DNA from: Mesorhizobium sp. LSJC280B00
GTDB taxonomy: Bacteria > Pseudomonadota > Alphaproteobacteria > Rhizobiales > Rhizobiaceae
Direction: 5' to 3'
DNA: 64,000 nt
Assembly (NCBI RefSeq): GCF_000502835.1
Contig: NZ_AYVL01000002.1
Coordinates: 141,513-205,512 of the forward strand
The position numbers and the translations under genes are program-made. Position 1 is the first letter of the stretch. Each line of letters begins with the position of its first letter. Of the stretch, positions 1-9,409 are shown in pieces. The notes below the pieces were generated by a model. It saw nothing but the letters and a program-made list of their open reading frames with translations. It ran no database searches and was not told the origin of the DNA.

Positions 1-64
1 ACCCCTCAACCGTCTCGGCGCTGCGCGCCGATCCACCTTCTCCCACAAGGGGAGAAGGGAAGGG
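1..64. repeat. Partial intergenic palindromic repeat at window edge
   Basis: The first 64 bases contain a hairpin with arms CTTCTCCC and GGGGAGAAG (about 39-58) preceded by a GC-rich stretch. The same CTTCTCCC/GGGGAGAAG style recurs at 33475-33650 and a related CTCCCCCTTGAGGGGGAG style at 16139-16291. It is probably one end of a rhizobial intergenic mosaic element whose remainder lies outside the window. Family membership is inferred from resemblance only. Confidence 0.5.
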
Positions 65-68
65 TTCC

Positions 69-1568
69 TCAACTCCCCGGCGGGCTCACCGGCTCCAGCG
101 TCTTCGGCGGCGTCAACCTGCCATGTCCCGACACGGCATTGCCGGCGTCCGGCGCCAGCCGCATGAACGACAGCGAGGCTGCCGCCGACACCGCCGCTAC
201 GATGAAGAAGGCGGTGTGGAAGTCGCTCAGCGTCAGCGGGCCGCCATGGATATTGGTCGACACTTCCAGGATGCCGCCGGCCAGCGCCACGCCGAGTGCG
301 ATCGCCAACTGCTGGAACACCGCCGTGATCGGCGTGGCCTTGCTGGTGTCGGCGGCCGAAATCTCGGCGTAGGCAAGCGCATTGATGCCGGTGAAGAACA
401 TCGACCGGATGAAGCCCCCGGCGAGCAGCATGGCGAGGATCAGCCCATAGGGCGTGTCGGGTGTGAACAGGCCGTTGATGGCGATGGACGCGGCAGCGAT
501 GAGCGAGCCTGAAATCACCACCCGGCGGAAGCCGGCGACCCTGAAGATCAGGGCAGTGACGAATTTCATGCCTATGGCGCCGATCGCCGAGACGAAGGTG
601 ATCATGCCGGACTGGAACGGCGTCAGCCCGAAACCGATCTGGAACATCAGCGGCAACAGGAAAGGTACGGCACCAATGCCGATGCGGAACAGTCCGCCGC
701 CGAGCACCGACGAGCGGAACACCCGATTGCGAAACAGCTCGAGCGCCAGCAGCGGATTCTTGGCGCGGCGCGCGTGCAGCAGGTAAAGCACCGCCGATGC
801 CAGCCCGACGGCAACGGTGATAAAGCCGGCAACTGGCGGCAGAGCCGGCAGGCTGACCACCGACAGGCCGAACACAATGCCCGATGCCGCCAGCCCGCTC
901 AGCACGAAACCGATGAGATCGAGCGGCGGCGTCTGCGCGGCGTCGGTCTTCGGCAGGAAACGCGTGGCCAGCCAGATGCCGATCAGCCCGATCGGCACAT
1001 TGATCAGAAAAATCCAGTGCCAGGAAAAATAGGTCGTGATGAAGCCGCCGACCGGCGGGCCGACCAGGGGGCCGACCAGAGCCGGGACAGTCAGCCACGA
1101 CATGGCGGCAACGAGCTCGCTTTTCGGCGTCGCGCGTACCAGCACCAGACGCCCGACCGGCGTCATCATGGCGCCGCCAATGCCTTGCAGGAAGCGTGAC
1201 ACCACGAAAGCCGGCAACGAATTGGAAATGGCGCACGCGACCGAACCGACGATGAACACGGCGATCGCGGCGCGGAAGACATTCTTGGCGCCGAAGCGGT
1301 CGGCCATCCAGCCGCTGATCGGAATGAAGATCGCCAGCGATACCAGATAGGCGGTCAGCGCCAGCTTGAGCGCGATCGGGCTGGTGTGGATGTCGATGGC
1401 GATCGCCGGCAACGATGTCGCGATGACGGTCGAATCCATGTTTTCCATGAAAAGAGCGACCGCCAGGATAAGCGGAATGGTGCGGTTCACGATGGATCCG
1501 GTCTTGAAATGTGCATCGCTATTGCTTGCCGGCCTTGGGGCCAAACCGACAGGTAGGGCGGTTATCAT
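69..1568 (-). CDS. MFS multidrug efflux transporter, DHA2 (EmrB/QacA) type
   Basis: A polytopic inner-membrane protein of the 14-segment drug:H+ antiporter branch, predicted to export lipophilic compounds by proton antiport. The N-terminal membrane segment carries ALFMENMDSTVIATSLPAI, the DHA2 helix-1 signature with its Asp, and SGWMADRFGAKNVF is the loop 2-3 MFS motif A. GFIRSMFFTG and further hydrophobic segments continue to the C-terminus. The chosen ATG at 1568 gives 499 residues. An in-frame GTG at 1490 (VNRTIPLIL) gives 473 residues and fits family length equally well. It is divergent from guaB across a gap of about 200 bases, and no regulator gene sits beside it. Substrate is unknown. 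Confidence 0.88.
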   Translation of the reverse strand: MITALPVGLAPRPASNSDAHFKTGSIVNRTIPLILAVALFMENMDSTVIATSLPAIAIDIHTSPIALKLALTAYLVSLAIFIPISGWMADRFGAKNVFRAAIAVFIVGSVACAISNSLPAFVVSRFLQGIGGAMMTPVGRLVLVRATPKSELVAAMSWLTVPALVGPLVGPPVGGFITTYFSWHWIFLINVPIGLIGIWLATRFLPKTDAAQTPPLDLIGFVLSGLAASGIVFGLSVVSLPALPPVAGFITVAVGLASAVLYLLHARRAKNPLLALELFRNRVFRSSVLGGGLFRIGIGAVPFLLPLMFQIGFGLTPFQSGMITFVSAIGAIGMKFVTALIFRVAGFRRVVISGSLIAAASIAINGLFTPDTPYGLILAMLLAGGFIRSMFFTGINALAYAEISAADTSKATPITAVFQQLAIALGVALAGGILEVSTNIHGGPLTLSDFHTAFFIVAAVSAAASLSFMRLAPDAGNAVSGHGRLTPPKTLEPVSPPGS

Positions 1569-1782
1569 GGCTGGGCCCGGATGTCGCATTAATTTGCTGT
1601 CACGTTTGTGCGACCGCAAGTCTTGCATCACCTGCGGCAAATGCAGCTTTGCCACTACACAACCATCGGCTTTTCAACGGCGACGGGACGTGTTACGAGC
1701 CAGCGCCAATCCTGAAAGGGAAGAAGACGAGTCGGCGCTGTCCATCAGGGCGAGCGCCTTTCCTGCATTCCGAGGGCTGGCC

Positions 1783-3285
1783 ATGGTAAAAATCATCGAG
1801 ACGTCCACCGGCGCATTGGCGCTGACCTTTGACGACGTGCTGCTGCAGCCGGGTCATTCCGAGGTCATGCCCGGCGAGACCGACATCCGCACCCGCATCG
1901 CTGGCGACATCGACCTCAACGTGCCGATCCTGTCGGCCGCCATGGACACGGTCACAGAGGCGCGGCTCGCCATCGCCATGGCCCAGGCCGGCGGCATCGG
2001 CGTCATCCACCGCAATTTCTCGCCGGCCGAACAGGCCGAGCAGGTACGGCAGGTGAAGAAGTTCGAGTCCGGCATGGTGGTCAACCCCGTCACCATCGGT
2101 CCCGAGGCGACGCTTGCCGATGCGCTGGGTCTGATGCGCACCTACAGCATCTCGGGCATCCCGGTGGTCGAGAACGGCGGCACCGGCGGCCACACGGTCG
2201 GCCGGCTCGTCGGCATCCTGACCAACCGCGACGTCCGCTTCGCGTCCGACCCGGCGCAAAAGGTCTATGAGCTGATGACCCGCGAGAACCTGATCACGGT
2301 CAAGGAGAACGTCGATCAGGACGAGGCCAAGCGGCTGCTCCACCAGCACCGCATCGAGAAGCTGGTTGTGGTCGACCGGGACGGCAATTGCGTCGGGCTG
2401 ATCACGGTCAAGGACATCGAGAAGTCGCAGCTCAACCCGCACGCCACCAAGGATGCGCAGGGGCGCTTGCGCGCCGCCGCCGCCACCAGCGTCGGCGATG
2501 ACGGTTTCGAACGGGCCGAGCGCCTCATCGACGCCGGCGTCGACCTTCTGGTGATCGACACCGCGCACGGTCATTCGCAGCGCGTTCTGGATGCGGTGAC
2601 GCGGGCCAAGAAGCTGTCCAACTCGGTTCGCATCCTGGCCGGCAACGTCGCCACCGCGGAAGGCACCTTGGCGCTGATCGATGCCGGCGCCGACGCGGTC
2701 AAGGTCGGCATCGGGCCAGGCTCCATCTGCACCACCCGCATCGTCGCCGGCGTCGGCGTGCCGCAGCTCTCGGCGATCATGTCGGCGGTCGAGACGGCGC
2801 AGAAATCCGGCGTTTCGGTCATTGCCGACGGCGGCATCAAATATTCGGGCGATCTCGCCAAGGCACTGGCCGCCGGCGCAAGTGCTGCGATGATCGGCTC
2901 GCTGCTGGCCGGCACGGACGAGAGCCCGGGCGAGGTCTATCTGCACCAGGGCCGCTCCTTCAAAGCCTATCGCGGCATGGGCTCGGTCGGCGCGATGGCG
3001 CGCGGCTCCGCCGATCGTTATTTCCAGGCCGAGGTGCGCGACACGCTGAAACTGGTCCCGGAAGGCATCGAAGGGCAGGTGCCGTACAAAGGACCTGTGT
3101 CTGGCGTGCTGCACCAGCTTGCAGGCGGCCTGAAAGCCGCTATGGGTTATGTCGGTGGCCGCGACCTTGCCGATTTCCGCGAGCGCGCCACTTTTGTGCG
3201 GATATCCAATGCCGGACTTCGTGAAAGCCACGCCCATGACGTCACGATTACCCGCGAAAGCCCGAATTATCCTGGCGGAGCCTGA
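1783..3285 (+). CDS. guaB: Inosine-5'-monophosphate dehydrogenase
   Basis: Cytoplasmic enzyme oxidising IMP to XMP with NAD+, the committed step of GMP synthesis. The 500-residue protein has the normal IMPDH layout: an N-terminal barrel strand with [11 protein letters not shown], two CBS domains inserted at about residues 95-215 ([15 protein letters not shown]), then the rest of the barrel. The catalytic loop [18 protein letters not shown] holds the active-site Cys. [11 protein letters not shown] and the flap [10 protein letters not shown] are also present. The open frame extends far upstream, but the ATG at 1783 starts the conserved [19 protein letters not shown] hypothetical membrane protein and a MAPEG protein follow on the same strand. 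Confidence 0.97.
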   Translation: MVKIIETSTGALALTFDDVLLQPGHSEVMPGETDIRTRIAGDIDLNVPILSAAMDTVTEARLAIAMAQAGGIGVIHRNFSPAEQAEQVRQVKKFESGMVVNPVTIGPEATLADALGLMRTYSISGIPVVENGGTGGHTVGRLVGILTNRDVRFASDPAQKVYELMTRENLITVKENVDQDEAKRLLHQHRIEKLVVVDRDGNCVGLITVKDIEKSQLNPHATKDAQGRLRAAAATSVGDDGFERAERLIDAGVDLLVIDTAHGHSQRVLDAVTRAKKLSNSVRILAGNVATAEGTLALIDAGADAVKVGIGPGSICTTRIVAGVGVPQLSAIMSAVETAQKSGVSVIADGGIKYSGDLAKALAAGASAAMIGSLLAGTDESPGEVYLHQGRSFKAYRGMGSVGAMARGSADRYFQAEVRDTLKLVPEGIEGQVPYKGPVSGVLHQLAGGLKAAMGYVGGRDLADFRERATFVRISNAGLRESHAHDVTITRESPNYPGGA

Positions 3286-3316
3286 CCGTCATGCGTCTTG
3301 GCGCAATCTGGCGGCA

Positions 3317-3856
3317 ATGATCCTGCGGCTGTCGCGCCACGCGGCCGCACTCTGTACCGCCACCGTGGCGGTTTTCATCATCATGACGGCGATGGAGTTC
3401 CTCTATTTTCGCCAATTGAGCGGCGGTCTGCCGTCGCTCGACATGCGCTATACCGGTTTCACCCCGGATGAGGGCATGGCCTGGCTAACAGCCCTCGGCC
3501 GGCGCGGCAGCGAAATTATTCTCGTCTGGCATTACCTGACCTTCGACCTGCTTTTTCCGGCGCTGCTATCGCTGACGATGGTCAGCCTGATCCTGGCCAC
3601 GGGCCGGCGGCTGAAGAATTTCCGTGCACTGCCTGCGCAAACCCAGTCGATATTCGCGGTTGTGCTGGTGCTGCCCTACCTGCTTACCGACTATGCCCAG
3701 AATATCGCCGTGGCTCGTCTTTTGTCCGATTTTCTGTCGGCCAATCCGGATTCACTATCCTTCGCCTCGGCGCTGATCGTCACCAAGTTCGCCCTACTGG
3801 CGATACCAGTGACGGTCATTGCGGCTTTCACTCTGATGGCTCAGAAACGGCCTTGA
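3317..3856 (+). CDS. Hypothetical membrane protein
   Basis: Not recognised as a named family. The ATG at 3317 gives 179 residues with about four hydrophobic segments: ALCTATVAVFIIMTAMEF, LTFDLLFPALLSLTMVSLIL, IFAVVLVLPYLLTDYAQN and FALLAIPVTVIAAF. The segment order and the helix-borne charged residues (DYAQN) suggest an integral inner-membrane protein. In-frame upstream starts (for example 3236) would overlap guaB by about 50 bases, so the later ATG is preferred. It is followed after 7 bases by the MAPEG gene, so the two are probably co-transcribed, perhaps with guaB read-through. No function is proposed. Confidence 0.7.
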   Translation: MILRLSRHAAALCTATVAVFIIMTAMEFLYFRQLSGGLPSLDMRYTGFTPDEGMAWLTALGRRGSEIILVWHYLTFDLLFPALLSLTMVSLILATGRRLKNFRALPAQTQSIFAVVLVLPYLLTDYAQNIAVARLLSDFLSANPDSLSFASALIVTKFALLAIPVTVIAAFTLMAQKRP

Positions 3857-3863
3857 AGGCTGG

Positions 3864-4304
3864 GTGACAACGACAGGGGGCGTCTTGAACCAGACCGCGA
3901 TCTTCTGGCCGATGCTGGCGCAGGTGCTGCTGGTCTATATCGTCTATATCGTAATGGGCCGGCGCCGCTATGGTGCGGTCAGGTCGGGCGAAGCCAAGAC
4001 CGGCCAGTTCAAGACGCGCTCGACGGAGCCTGGGTCCAGTATCACCGTCGCCGACAATCTGAGCAACCAGTTCGAACTGCAGGTGCTTTTCTACGTCTTA
4101 TGCTTGACGCTGCACGTGACCAATGGCGTCAATTATCTGACCTTGGCTCTGATGTGGATATTTGTCGTCTCCCGCTATCTTCACGCGTCGGTCCACTTGA
4201 CCAGCAATCGGCTAATCCTGCGCAGCAGGGCATTCTACCTGGGCGCGGTAGTTCTTGCACTTGGCTGGATATGGCTAGCGCTGCATCTGCTCGGCTTGGT
4301 CTGA
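3864..4304 (+). CDS. MAPEG family membrane protein
   Basis: A 146-residue protein with four predicted membrane helices and the hallmarks of the MAPEG family (membrane-associated proteins in eicosanoid and glutathione metabolism). These are NQFELQVLFYVLCL in the second helix (family pattern N-Q-F-E-x-P-V-L-F-Y) and WIFVVSRYLHASVHL (pattern W-x-x-x-R-x-x-H). Bacterial members are often of unknown activity; some are glutathione-dependent transferases. Translation begins at GTG 3864; a TTG at 3885 (LNQTAIFWP) is an alternative that fits family N-termini slightly better. It lies 13 bases from the stop of the convergent rnd gene. Confidence 0.82.
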   Translation: MTTTGGVLNQTAIFWPMLAQVLLVYIVYIVMGRRRYGAVRSGEAKTGQFKTRSTEPGSSITVADNLSNQFELQVLFYVLCLTLHVTNGVNYLTLALMWIFVVSRYLHASVHLTSNRLILRSRAFYLGAVVLALGWIWLALHLLGLV

Positions 4305-4316
4305 GCAAGCTCAAGG

Positions 4317-5468
4317 CTACAAATCGAACACAGCGATCTTGCGCTTGTCGAACCTGATGGCGAGTTCACCGCGCACCAGCTTGAGCGCGGCCTCGCCGAA
4401 GACGGCGCGCCGCCAGCCTTGCAATGCCGGCACGTCGGCTTCCTCGCCCTCGGCAGCGATGCGGTCGATGTCGTCACTGGAGGCGAGTACCTTGGATGCG
4501 ACGCCCTCCTTTTCGGCAACGATCCGCAGCAGCACCTTCAGCAACTCCGCCGCGGCGCTTGACCCCTCCGGCGGCTGGAAGCTCTTCGGCAGCTTCGGCA
4601 TCTCTTCCCTGGGCAGGGCAAGGGCAGCGTTTACCGCGCCAAGCAGTGCCGTCGCCGTCGACGAGCGCTCCCAGCCCTTTGGCGTGGTACGCAGCTTGCT
4701 CAGCGCCGCAGCGTCGCGCGGCGCCTGCTGCGCCACTTCGTAGATCGCATCGTCCTTGAGCACCCGGCCGCGCGGCACGTCGCGCTCGCGCGCTTCGCGT
4801 TCGCGCCAGGCGGCCACCGCCTGCACGATCGCCAGTTCCTGCGGCTTGCGCAGCCGCATTTTGAGCCGCTTCCAGGCATCCTCGGGATGCGGATCGTAGG
4901 TCTCGCGCGAGGTCAGCACGTCCATCTCCTCGTTCAGCCAGTGGGCGCGGTTTTCCCGCACCAGCTCGGCGCTGAGATGCTTGTAGACCTCGATCAGGTG
5001 GGTGACGTCGGCGAGCGCGTAGTCGAGCTGCTTTTCGGACAGCGGACGGTGGCGCCAGTCGGTAAAGCGCGAGGACTTGTCGAGCCGCGCTCCGGTGATG
5101 CGCTGCACCAGCTGGTCGTAGGAGACGCTGTCGCCGAAGCCGCAGACCATTGCCGCGACCTGGGTGTCGAACACCGGATGCGGCACCAGATCGCCGAGAT
5201 GCACGATGATTTCGATGTCCTGGCGCGCCGCATGGAAGACTTTGACGATCGCCTCGTTGGCCATCAGCCTGAAGAACGGTTTCAGGTCGATGTCGGGCGA
5301 CAGCGGATCGATCAGCGCGGTCACCCCGGGCGCTGCCATCTGGATCAGGCACAGGATCGGCCAGAAGGTCGTTTCGCGAATGAATTCGGTATCGACGGTG
5401 ACGAATTCCGCCTTTTCGAAAGCGGCAATAGCGGTCTCGAGTTCTTTCTGGGTGGTGATGACGTGCAT
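4317..5468 (-). CDS. rnd: Ribonuclease D
   Basis: 3'-to-5' exoribonuclease trimming tRNA precursors and other stable RNA ends. The DEDDy exonuclease domain is visible in the first 200 residues: DTEF (Exo I), HAARQDIE (Exo II) and YALADVTHL (Exo III with its Tyr and Asp). An HRDC-type helical domain follows (KPQELAIVQAVAAWRE onward). The chosen ATG (5468) gives 383 residues starting MHVITTQKELE; the frame extends 12 codons further upstream without improving the match to the family. It is convergent with the MAPEG gene and separated by about 70 bases from the next minus-strand gene, an MFS transporter. Confidence 0.95.
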   Translation of the reverse strand: MHVITTQKELETAIAAFEKAEFVTVDTEFIRETTFWPILCLIQMAAPGVTALIDPLSPDIDLKPFFRLMANEAIVKVFHAARQDIEIIVHLGDLVPHPVFDTQVAAMVCGFGDSVSYDQLVQRITGARLDKSSRFTDWRHRPLSEKQLDYALADVTHLIEVYKHLSAELVRENRAHWLNEEMDVLTSRETYDPHPEDAWKRLKMRLRKPQELAIVQAVAAWREREARERDVPRGRVLKDDAIYEVAQQAPRDAAALSKLRTTPKGWERSSTATALLGAVNAALALPREEMPKLPKSFQPPEGSSAAAELLKVLLRIVAEKEGVASKVLASSDDIDRIAAEGEEADVPALQGWRRAVFGEAALKLVRGELAIRFDKRKIAVFDL

Positions 5469-5541
5469 CAAATCGCTTTTGGCAAGGGATAGGGTCTCTT
5501 TCAATTTCAGCCGCGCGCCCTTTCGTCAAGCACCAGCACCT

Positions 5542-6789
5542 CTATCCAGGCTTTGCGGGTTCATCGGGATCGGCATTCCGCTTCGCCAGCCGGGCAAAAA
5601 CCGTCGAAGTGCGCAACAGCGCCGTAAAACGGCTGCGATGGGTGGCCGGCACGGCGGAGCGCGCCTGCATCCGGTAAAGGATGACGGCCACGAAGATTGC
5701 ATAGACGGTGGCGCTGAACACGAACAGCGCGCTCGGCCCGAAAAATTGCATCACCGTCGAGGCTGCGAACGGCCCGCCAATGGCGCCGAAGGAATAAAAC
5801 AGCATCAAGGCAGCGTTGATCAGCACGAACTCGCCCTTGTCGGCGCGGTCGTTGGAATGCGCCGCTGACAACGAATAGAGCGGCATGGCGAAGCAGCCGA
5901 AGATGAAGACGAGCAGGAAGTTGAGAAACGGGCTGCCGCCTGCCACGAATGCCAGCGCCAGTGCCGCCACCATCGCACAGCACGTCGTCATCAGCAGCAC
6001 CGAGCGCCGGTCCCAGCGGTCGGAGAGATAGCCAAGCGGGTATTGGATGATGGCGCCGCCGAAAATGCCGACGCTGACGAAGGTGACGACGTCGGCGACC
6101 GACATGCCGATCTGCTCGGCATAGACCGGCGACAGGGTGCGGAAGGCGCTGTTTGTGACGCCGACGGCGATACAGCCGAAGCAGCCGAGCGGCGAGATCC
6201 GCCAGACGCGCGCCAAATCGAGCTTGACGTCTTCCGGCGGCGTCGGATTGGAGCGGTCGCCGAGCGAAACCGGCACCAGCGAAACGGTGATCATCATCGA
6301 CATGATGGCGAAGATGGCAAAGCCGCCGGCGCCAAAGATCGGGATCAGGAACTGGGCGCCCGTCACCGAGCCGATGTCGACCATCCGGTAGATGGCAAGC
6401 ACCCGCGCCCGGTCGGTGTTGGTGACGCCGGAATTCAGCCAGGCTTCCATGATGGTGAACAGGCCGGCAAAGCAGAACCCGCCGGCAAAGCGCACGGCGC
6501 ACCACATCACCGGATCGATGACCAGCACCAGAAGCAGCGTTCCCGCCGAGGCGATCGCCGCGAGTGCCGAAAAGGCGCGCACATGGCCGACGGACTTCAT
6601 GATGCGGGTCACGGCAAGGCAGCCGAGCAGGAAGCCGGCGAAATAGAACGTGCCCATCAGGCCGATCGAGGAAGCGGGAAAACCTTCCTGCGCACCACGC
6701 AGCGCAATCAACGTGCTCTGCAGGCCGTTGCCGCCGAGCAGGATGCCGGCGGCGATCAGGAGGGGGATCAGCGGGCGGATGGAGGACAT
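5542..6789 (-). CDS. MFS transporter, YcaD-like
   Basis: A 415-residue twelve-helix major facilitator. The N-terminal IPLLIAAGILLGGNGLQSTL and the helix-5 region AIYRMVDIGSVTGAQFLIP resemble the YcaD/YfkF type of uncharacterised bacterial transporters. YLSDRWDRRSVLL near residue 255 is the second-half motif A. The C-terminal 30 residues are polar and cytoplasmic. It lies directly upstream of rnd on the same strand, and a RIME-like repeat begins about 94 bases upstream of its start. Substrate is unknown. Confidence 0.85.
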   Translation of the reverse strand: MSSIRPLIPLLIAAGILLGGNGLQSTLIALRGAQEGFPASSIGLMGTFYFAGFLLGCLAVTRIMKSVGHVRAFSALAAIASAGTLLLVLVIDPVMWCAVRFAGGFCFAGLFTIMEAWLNSGVTNTDRARVLAIYRMVDIGSVTGAQFLIPIFGAGGFAIFAIMSMMITVSLVPVSLGDRSNPTPPEDVKLDLARVWRISPLGCFGCIAVGVTNSAFRTLSPVYAEQIGMSVADVVTFVSVGIFGGAIIQYPLGYLSDRWDRRSVLLMTTCCAMVAALALAFVAGGSPFLNFLLVFIFGCFAMPLYSLSAAHSNDRADKGEFVLINAALMLFYSFGAIGGPFAASTVMQFFGPSALFVFSATVYAIFVAVILYRMQARSAVPATHRSRFTALLRTSTVFARLAKRNADPDEPAKPG

Positions 6790-6882
6790 GAAGGAAAGCC
6801 TGTCGTTGATCCTTCTTGAACCATCGCCTTCGCCAATGCCAGCGGCAATTCCCGGTGGCGTTGGGGCCAGCCGGGGGCCTTA

Positions 6883-6988
6883 ATGCATGTCGCGCAAAAG
6901 TGTGCAGCGGTTTTGCGATAACGACATGCATAAAAACAAGAACCTAAAGCGCGTCGCATGAGGCCGATCGAACGCGACACGCTTTAGG
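6883..6988. repeat. RIME-like intergenic element, copy 1
   Basis: Two successive imperfect palindromes. The first (6883-6931) begins ATGCATGTCGCGCAAAAG and ends CGATAACGACATGCAT. The second (6943-6988) begins CCTAAAGCGCGTCGC and ends CGCGACACGCTTTAGG. The whole block recurs at 13722-13823 with about 15 percent differences. The two-palindrome layout of roughly 100 bases in an intergenic gap matches the Rhizobium-specific intergenic mosaic elements described in rhizobia. It separates the minus-strand MFS gene from the ABC importer operon. Confidence 0.8.
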
Positions 6989-7180
6989 TGCATTACCGAG
7001 GGGGAACTTGCGCTACCGCGTGGCGCCGGACCCTCCGTGTTGGGAACCAAGGCGTATCTTTGTAGTTCAGTGCTGGTGGGCGAATACGCGTCTTGTGAGC
7101 TGCCGGTGTGCGGAGACGGTGTCAGGCATCGACGTCGTTTCTGCTGCCCGGCCTGAAGCTCCAAAGGGAGGTCCGCCATC

Positions 7181-8449
7181 ATGAAATTTCATTCCGCATT
7201 TGCGGCATTTGCCGTGGCCGCAGTTCTGGCTGCCGGGCCGGCGCGGGCTGTCGACCTCGCCATGGTGTCCGGAGATACCGGCAACGGCCAGAGAATCCTT
7301 CGCGAGATCCTCGATCAATACGAGAAGAAGACCGGCAACAAGGTTGGCGTCGTTCCGCTGCCTCCCTCGGCGACGGACCAGTTTGGCCAATACCGGCTCT
7401 GGCTTGCCGCCGGCAGCAGCGACGTCGACGTCTATCAAACGGACATCATCTGGGCCCCCCAGCTTGCAAGGCAGTTCATCGACCTTACCGAAGCGACCAA
7501 GGATGTCGTTGGCGCCCATTTCCCATCGATCATCAAATCGCAGACCGTGGACGGCAAGCTCGTCGCCTTGCCGATATTCACCGACGCCCCGGCGCTCTAC
7601 TACCGCAAGGATCTCCTCGACAAATACGGCGCCAGGGTCCCGGCCAGCTGGGCTGAACTTGCCGATACCGCCAAGCTTGTCATGGACAAGGAGCGCGCGG
7701 CCGGCAACAAGGACATGTGGGGTTTCGTTTTCCAGGGCAACGCCTATGAGGGGCTGACCTGCGATGCACTCGAATGGGTGAAGTCGAACGGCGGCGGCCA
7801 GATTATCGAGCCGGACGGCACGATCTCCATCAACAATCCGCAAGCAGCCGCGGCGCTGGAAATGGCGAGGAGCTGGGTGGGAACCATCTCGCCGCCCGGC
7901 GTTCTGGCCTACCAGGAAGAAGAGTCGCGCGGAGTCTGGCAGACCGGCAACGCCGTCTTCATGCGCAACTGGCCCTACGCCTACGCGCTTGGCAACAGCG
8001 AAAGCTCCCCCATCAAAGGCAAGTTCAAGGTGACCACGCTGCCGCCGGGGTCGGGTGAGGGCGCGCGCCCGGCAGCAACGCTTGGCGGCTGGAATCTCGC
8101 GGTTTCCAAATATTCGAAGAACCCGGATGCAGCGATCGAGCTGGTCAAATGGATCGCCTCGCCTCAGATGCAGAAGTACCGCGCCTTGAAGGGGGCATAT
8201 CTGCCGACCATCCAGGCACTCTATGACGATGCCGACATCGCCAGCGCCCAGCCGGTGATTCCGCGCTGGAAGGAAGTCGTCCTCAACGCGGTGCCGCGTC
8301 CCTCGGCCCAGGCCAAGACCAGGTACAATGAGGCATCGAGCGAGTTCTGGACCGCCGTCCACAACACCATGTCCGGCGAGGGCACAGCCGCCGACAACCT
8401 TGCCGATCTGGAGTTCTCCTTGACCAGGCTCAAGGGCACCGCCTGGTGA
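7181..8449 (+). CDS. ABC sugar transporter, periplasmic binding protein (family 1)
   Basis: Extracellular solute-binding protein of the maltose/trehalose class that would deliver a sugar to the two permeases encoded next. A Sec signal peptide is visible (AFAVAAVLAAGPARA, cleavage near residue 23). The mature part has family features: LRE ILDQYEKKTG, DVDVYQTDIIWAPQLA, LPIFTDAPALYYRKDLL and FMRNWPYAYAL. Length (422) is normal. An AAAGGGAGG Shine-Dalgarno lies about 10 bases before the ATG. Overall it resembles trehalose/maltose ThuE-like proteins of rhizobia, but the substrate is inferred. The downstream permease start overlaps its stop. Confidence 0.9.
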   Translation: MKFHSAFAAFAVAAVLAAGPARAVDLAMVSGDTGNGQRILREILDQYEKKTGNKVGVVPLPPSATDQFGQYRLWLAAGSSDVDVYQTDIIWAPQLARQFIDLTEATKDVVGAHFPSIIKSQTVDGKLVALPIFTDAPALYYRKDLLDKYGARVPASWAELADTAKLVMDKERAAGNKDMWGFVFQGNAYEGLTCDALEWVKSNGGGQIIEPDGTISINNPQAAAALEMARSWVGTISPPGVLAYQEEESRGVWQTGNAVFMRNWPYAYALGNSESSPIKGKFKVTTLPPGSGEGARPAATLGGWNLAVSKYSKNPDAAIELVKWIASPQMQKYRALKGAYLPTIQALYDDADIASAQPVIPRWKEVVLNAVPRPSAQAKTRYNEASSEFWTAVHNTMSGEGTAADNLADLEFSLTRLKGTAW

Positions 8450-9390
8450 CCTCGCCGCGCTCAGGCTCGCTGCTGGCGCGTCAGCGTGTGCGCTCGGCAT
8501 GGCTGCTGCTTGCTCCGATGCTCATCGTGCTCGCCGCCGTTGCCGCTTGGCCATTGATGCGCACGATCTATTTCGGCTTCACCGATGCCTCGCTCGCCGA
8601 CCTCGAAGCCCGCCGCTGGGTTGGCTTCGCCAACTATTTCTCCGTCGTGCAAATGCCGAGCGGCCGCGTCGTCTATGACGGGCTGCTCGCCGATCCGGTC
8701 TGGTGGCGCGCCGTCTGGAACACGGTGCGCTTCGCGGTGATTTCGGTGACCTGCGAGACGGTGCTCGGCATGATCGTCGCGCTGGTGCTCAACGCCAAGT
8801 TTCGCGGCCGCGGCATCGTGCGCGCCGCGATCCTCATCCCTTGGGCGATCCCGACGATCGTCTCGGCGAAAATGTGGCAGTGGATGCTCAACGACCAGTT
8901 CGGCATCATCAACGACGTCCTGCTCAAGCTCGGCCTGGTCAGCACCAAGATCGCCTGGACGGCCAGCGCCGACACGGCGATGGTCGCCGTCCTTGTTGTC
9001 GACATCTGGAAGGCGACCCCCTTCATGGCGCTTCTCATTCTCGCCGGCCTCCAGATGCTTCCACAAGAAATCTACGAGGTCGCCAAGCTCGACGGCGTCG
9101 GCGCGTGGAGAATTTTCTGGAAGATCACCTTGCCGCTCATCCGACCGGCGTTGATGGTGGCCATGATCTTTCGCGGTCTCGATGCCCTGCGCATCTTCGA
9201 TCTGATCTACGTGCTAACGCCAAACAACATACACACCAAGTCGATGTCGGTGTTTGCCCGCGAGAGCCTGTTTGAGTTCGACAAGTTCGCTTCCGGTTCC
9301 GCCGCCTCGACGCTGCTCTTCCTCATCCTCGCTCTGCTGACCATGCTCGTTCTGTGGCTCGGCCGGATAAGACTGGACAAGGACTATTGA
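8446..9390 (+). CDS. ABC sugar transporter, permease 1 (MalF/ThuF-like)
   Basis: Inner-membrane channel subunit of the sugar importer, 314 residues, six predicted helices. The binding-protein-dependent transport signature is at about residues 205-225 (EIYEVAKLDGVGAWRIFWKITLPLI), the EAA loop that contacts the ATPase. GTG start at 8446 overlaps the binding-protein stop (GTGA), which indicates translational coupling. C-terminal LLFLILALLTMLVLWL closes the last helix. Closest by layout to MalF/ThuF-type subunits; the substrate is not deducible. Confidence 0.92.
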   Translation: MTSPRSGSLLARQRVRSAWLLLAPMLIVLAAVAAWPLMRTIYFGFTDASLADLEARRWVGFANYFSVVQMPSGRVVYDGLLADPVWWRAVWNTVRFAVISVTCETVLGMIVALVLNAKFRGRGIVRAAILIPWAIPTIVSAKMWQWMLNDQFGIINDVLLKLGLVSTKIAWTASADTAMVAVLVVDIWKATPFMALLILAGLQMLPQEIYEVAKLDGVGAWRIFWKITLPLIRPALMVAMIFRGLDALRIFDLIYVLTPNNIHTKSMSVFARESLFEFDKFASGSAASTLLFLILALLTMLVLWLGRIRLDKDY

Positions 9391-9409
9391 TCATGTGGGG
9401 CTGCTGACC

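Noticed and set aside
1693..3237. 514-codon open frame on the minus strand opposite guaB
   Set aside because: It is a mirror of guaB codons in high-GC DNA; the translation is rich in Asp, Arg, Gly and His runs with no family features, while guaB itself is unmistakable.
4474..6931. Long open frames of 351 and 456 codons overlapping rnd and the YcaD-like MFS
   Set aside because: They are out-of-frame shadows; the translations are Arg/Ala/Gly-rich and lack any membrane or catalytic pattern, whereas the overlapped genes have clear motifs.
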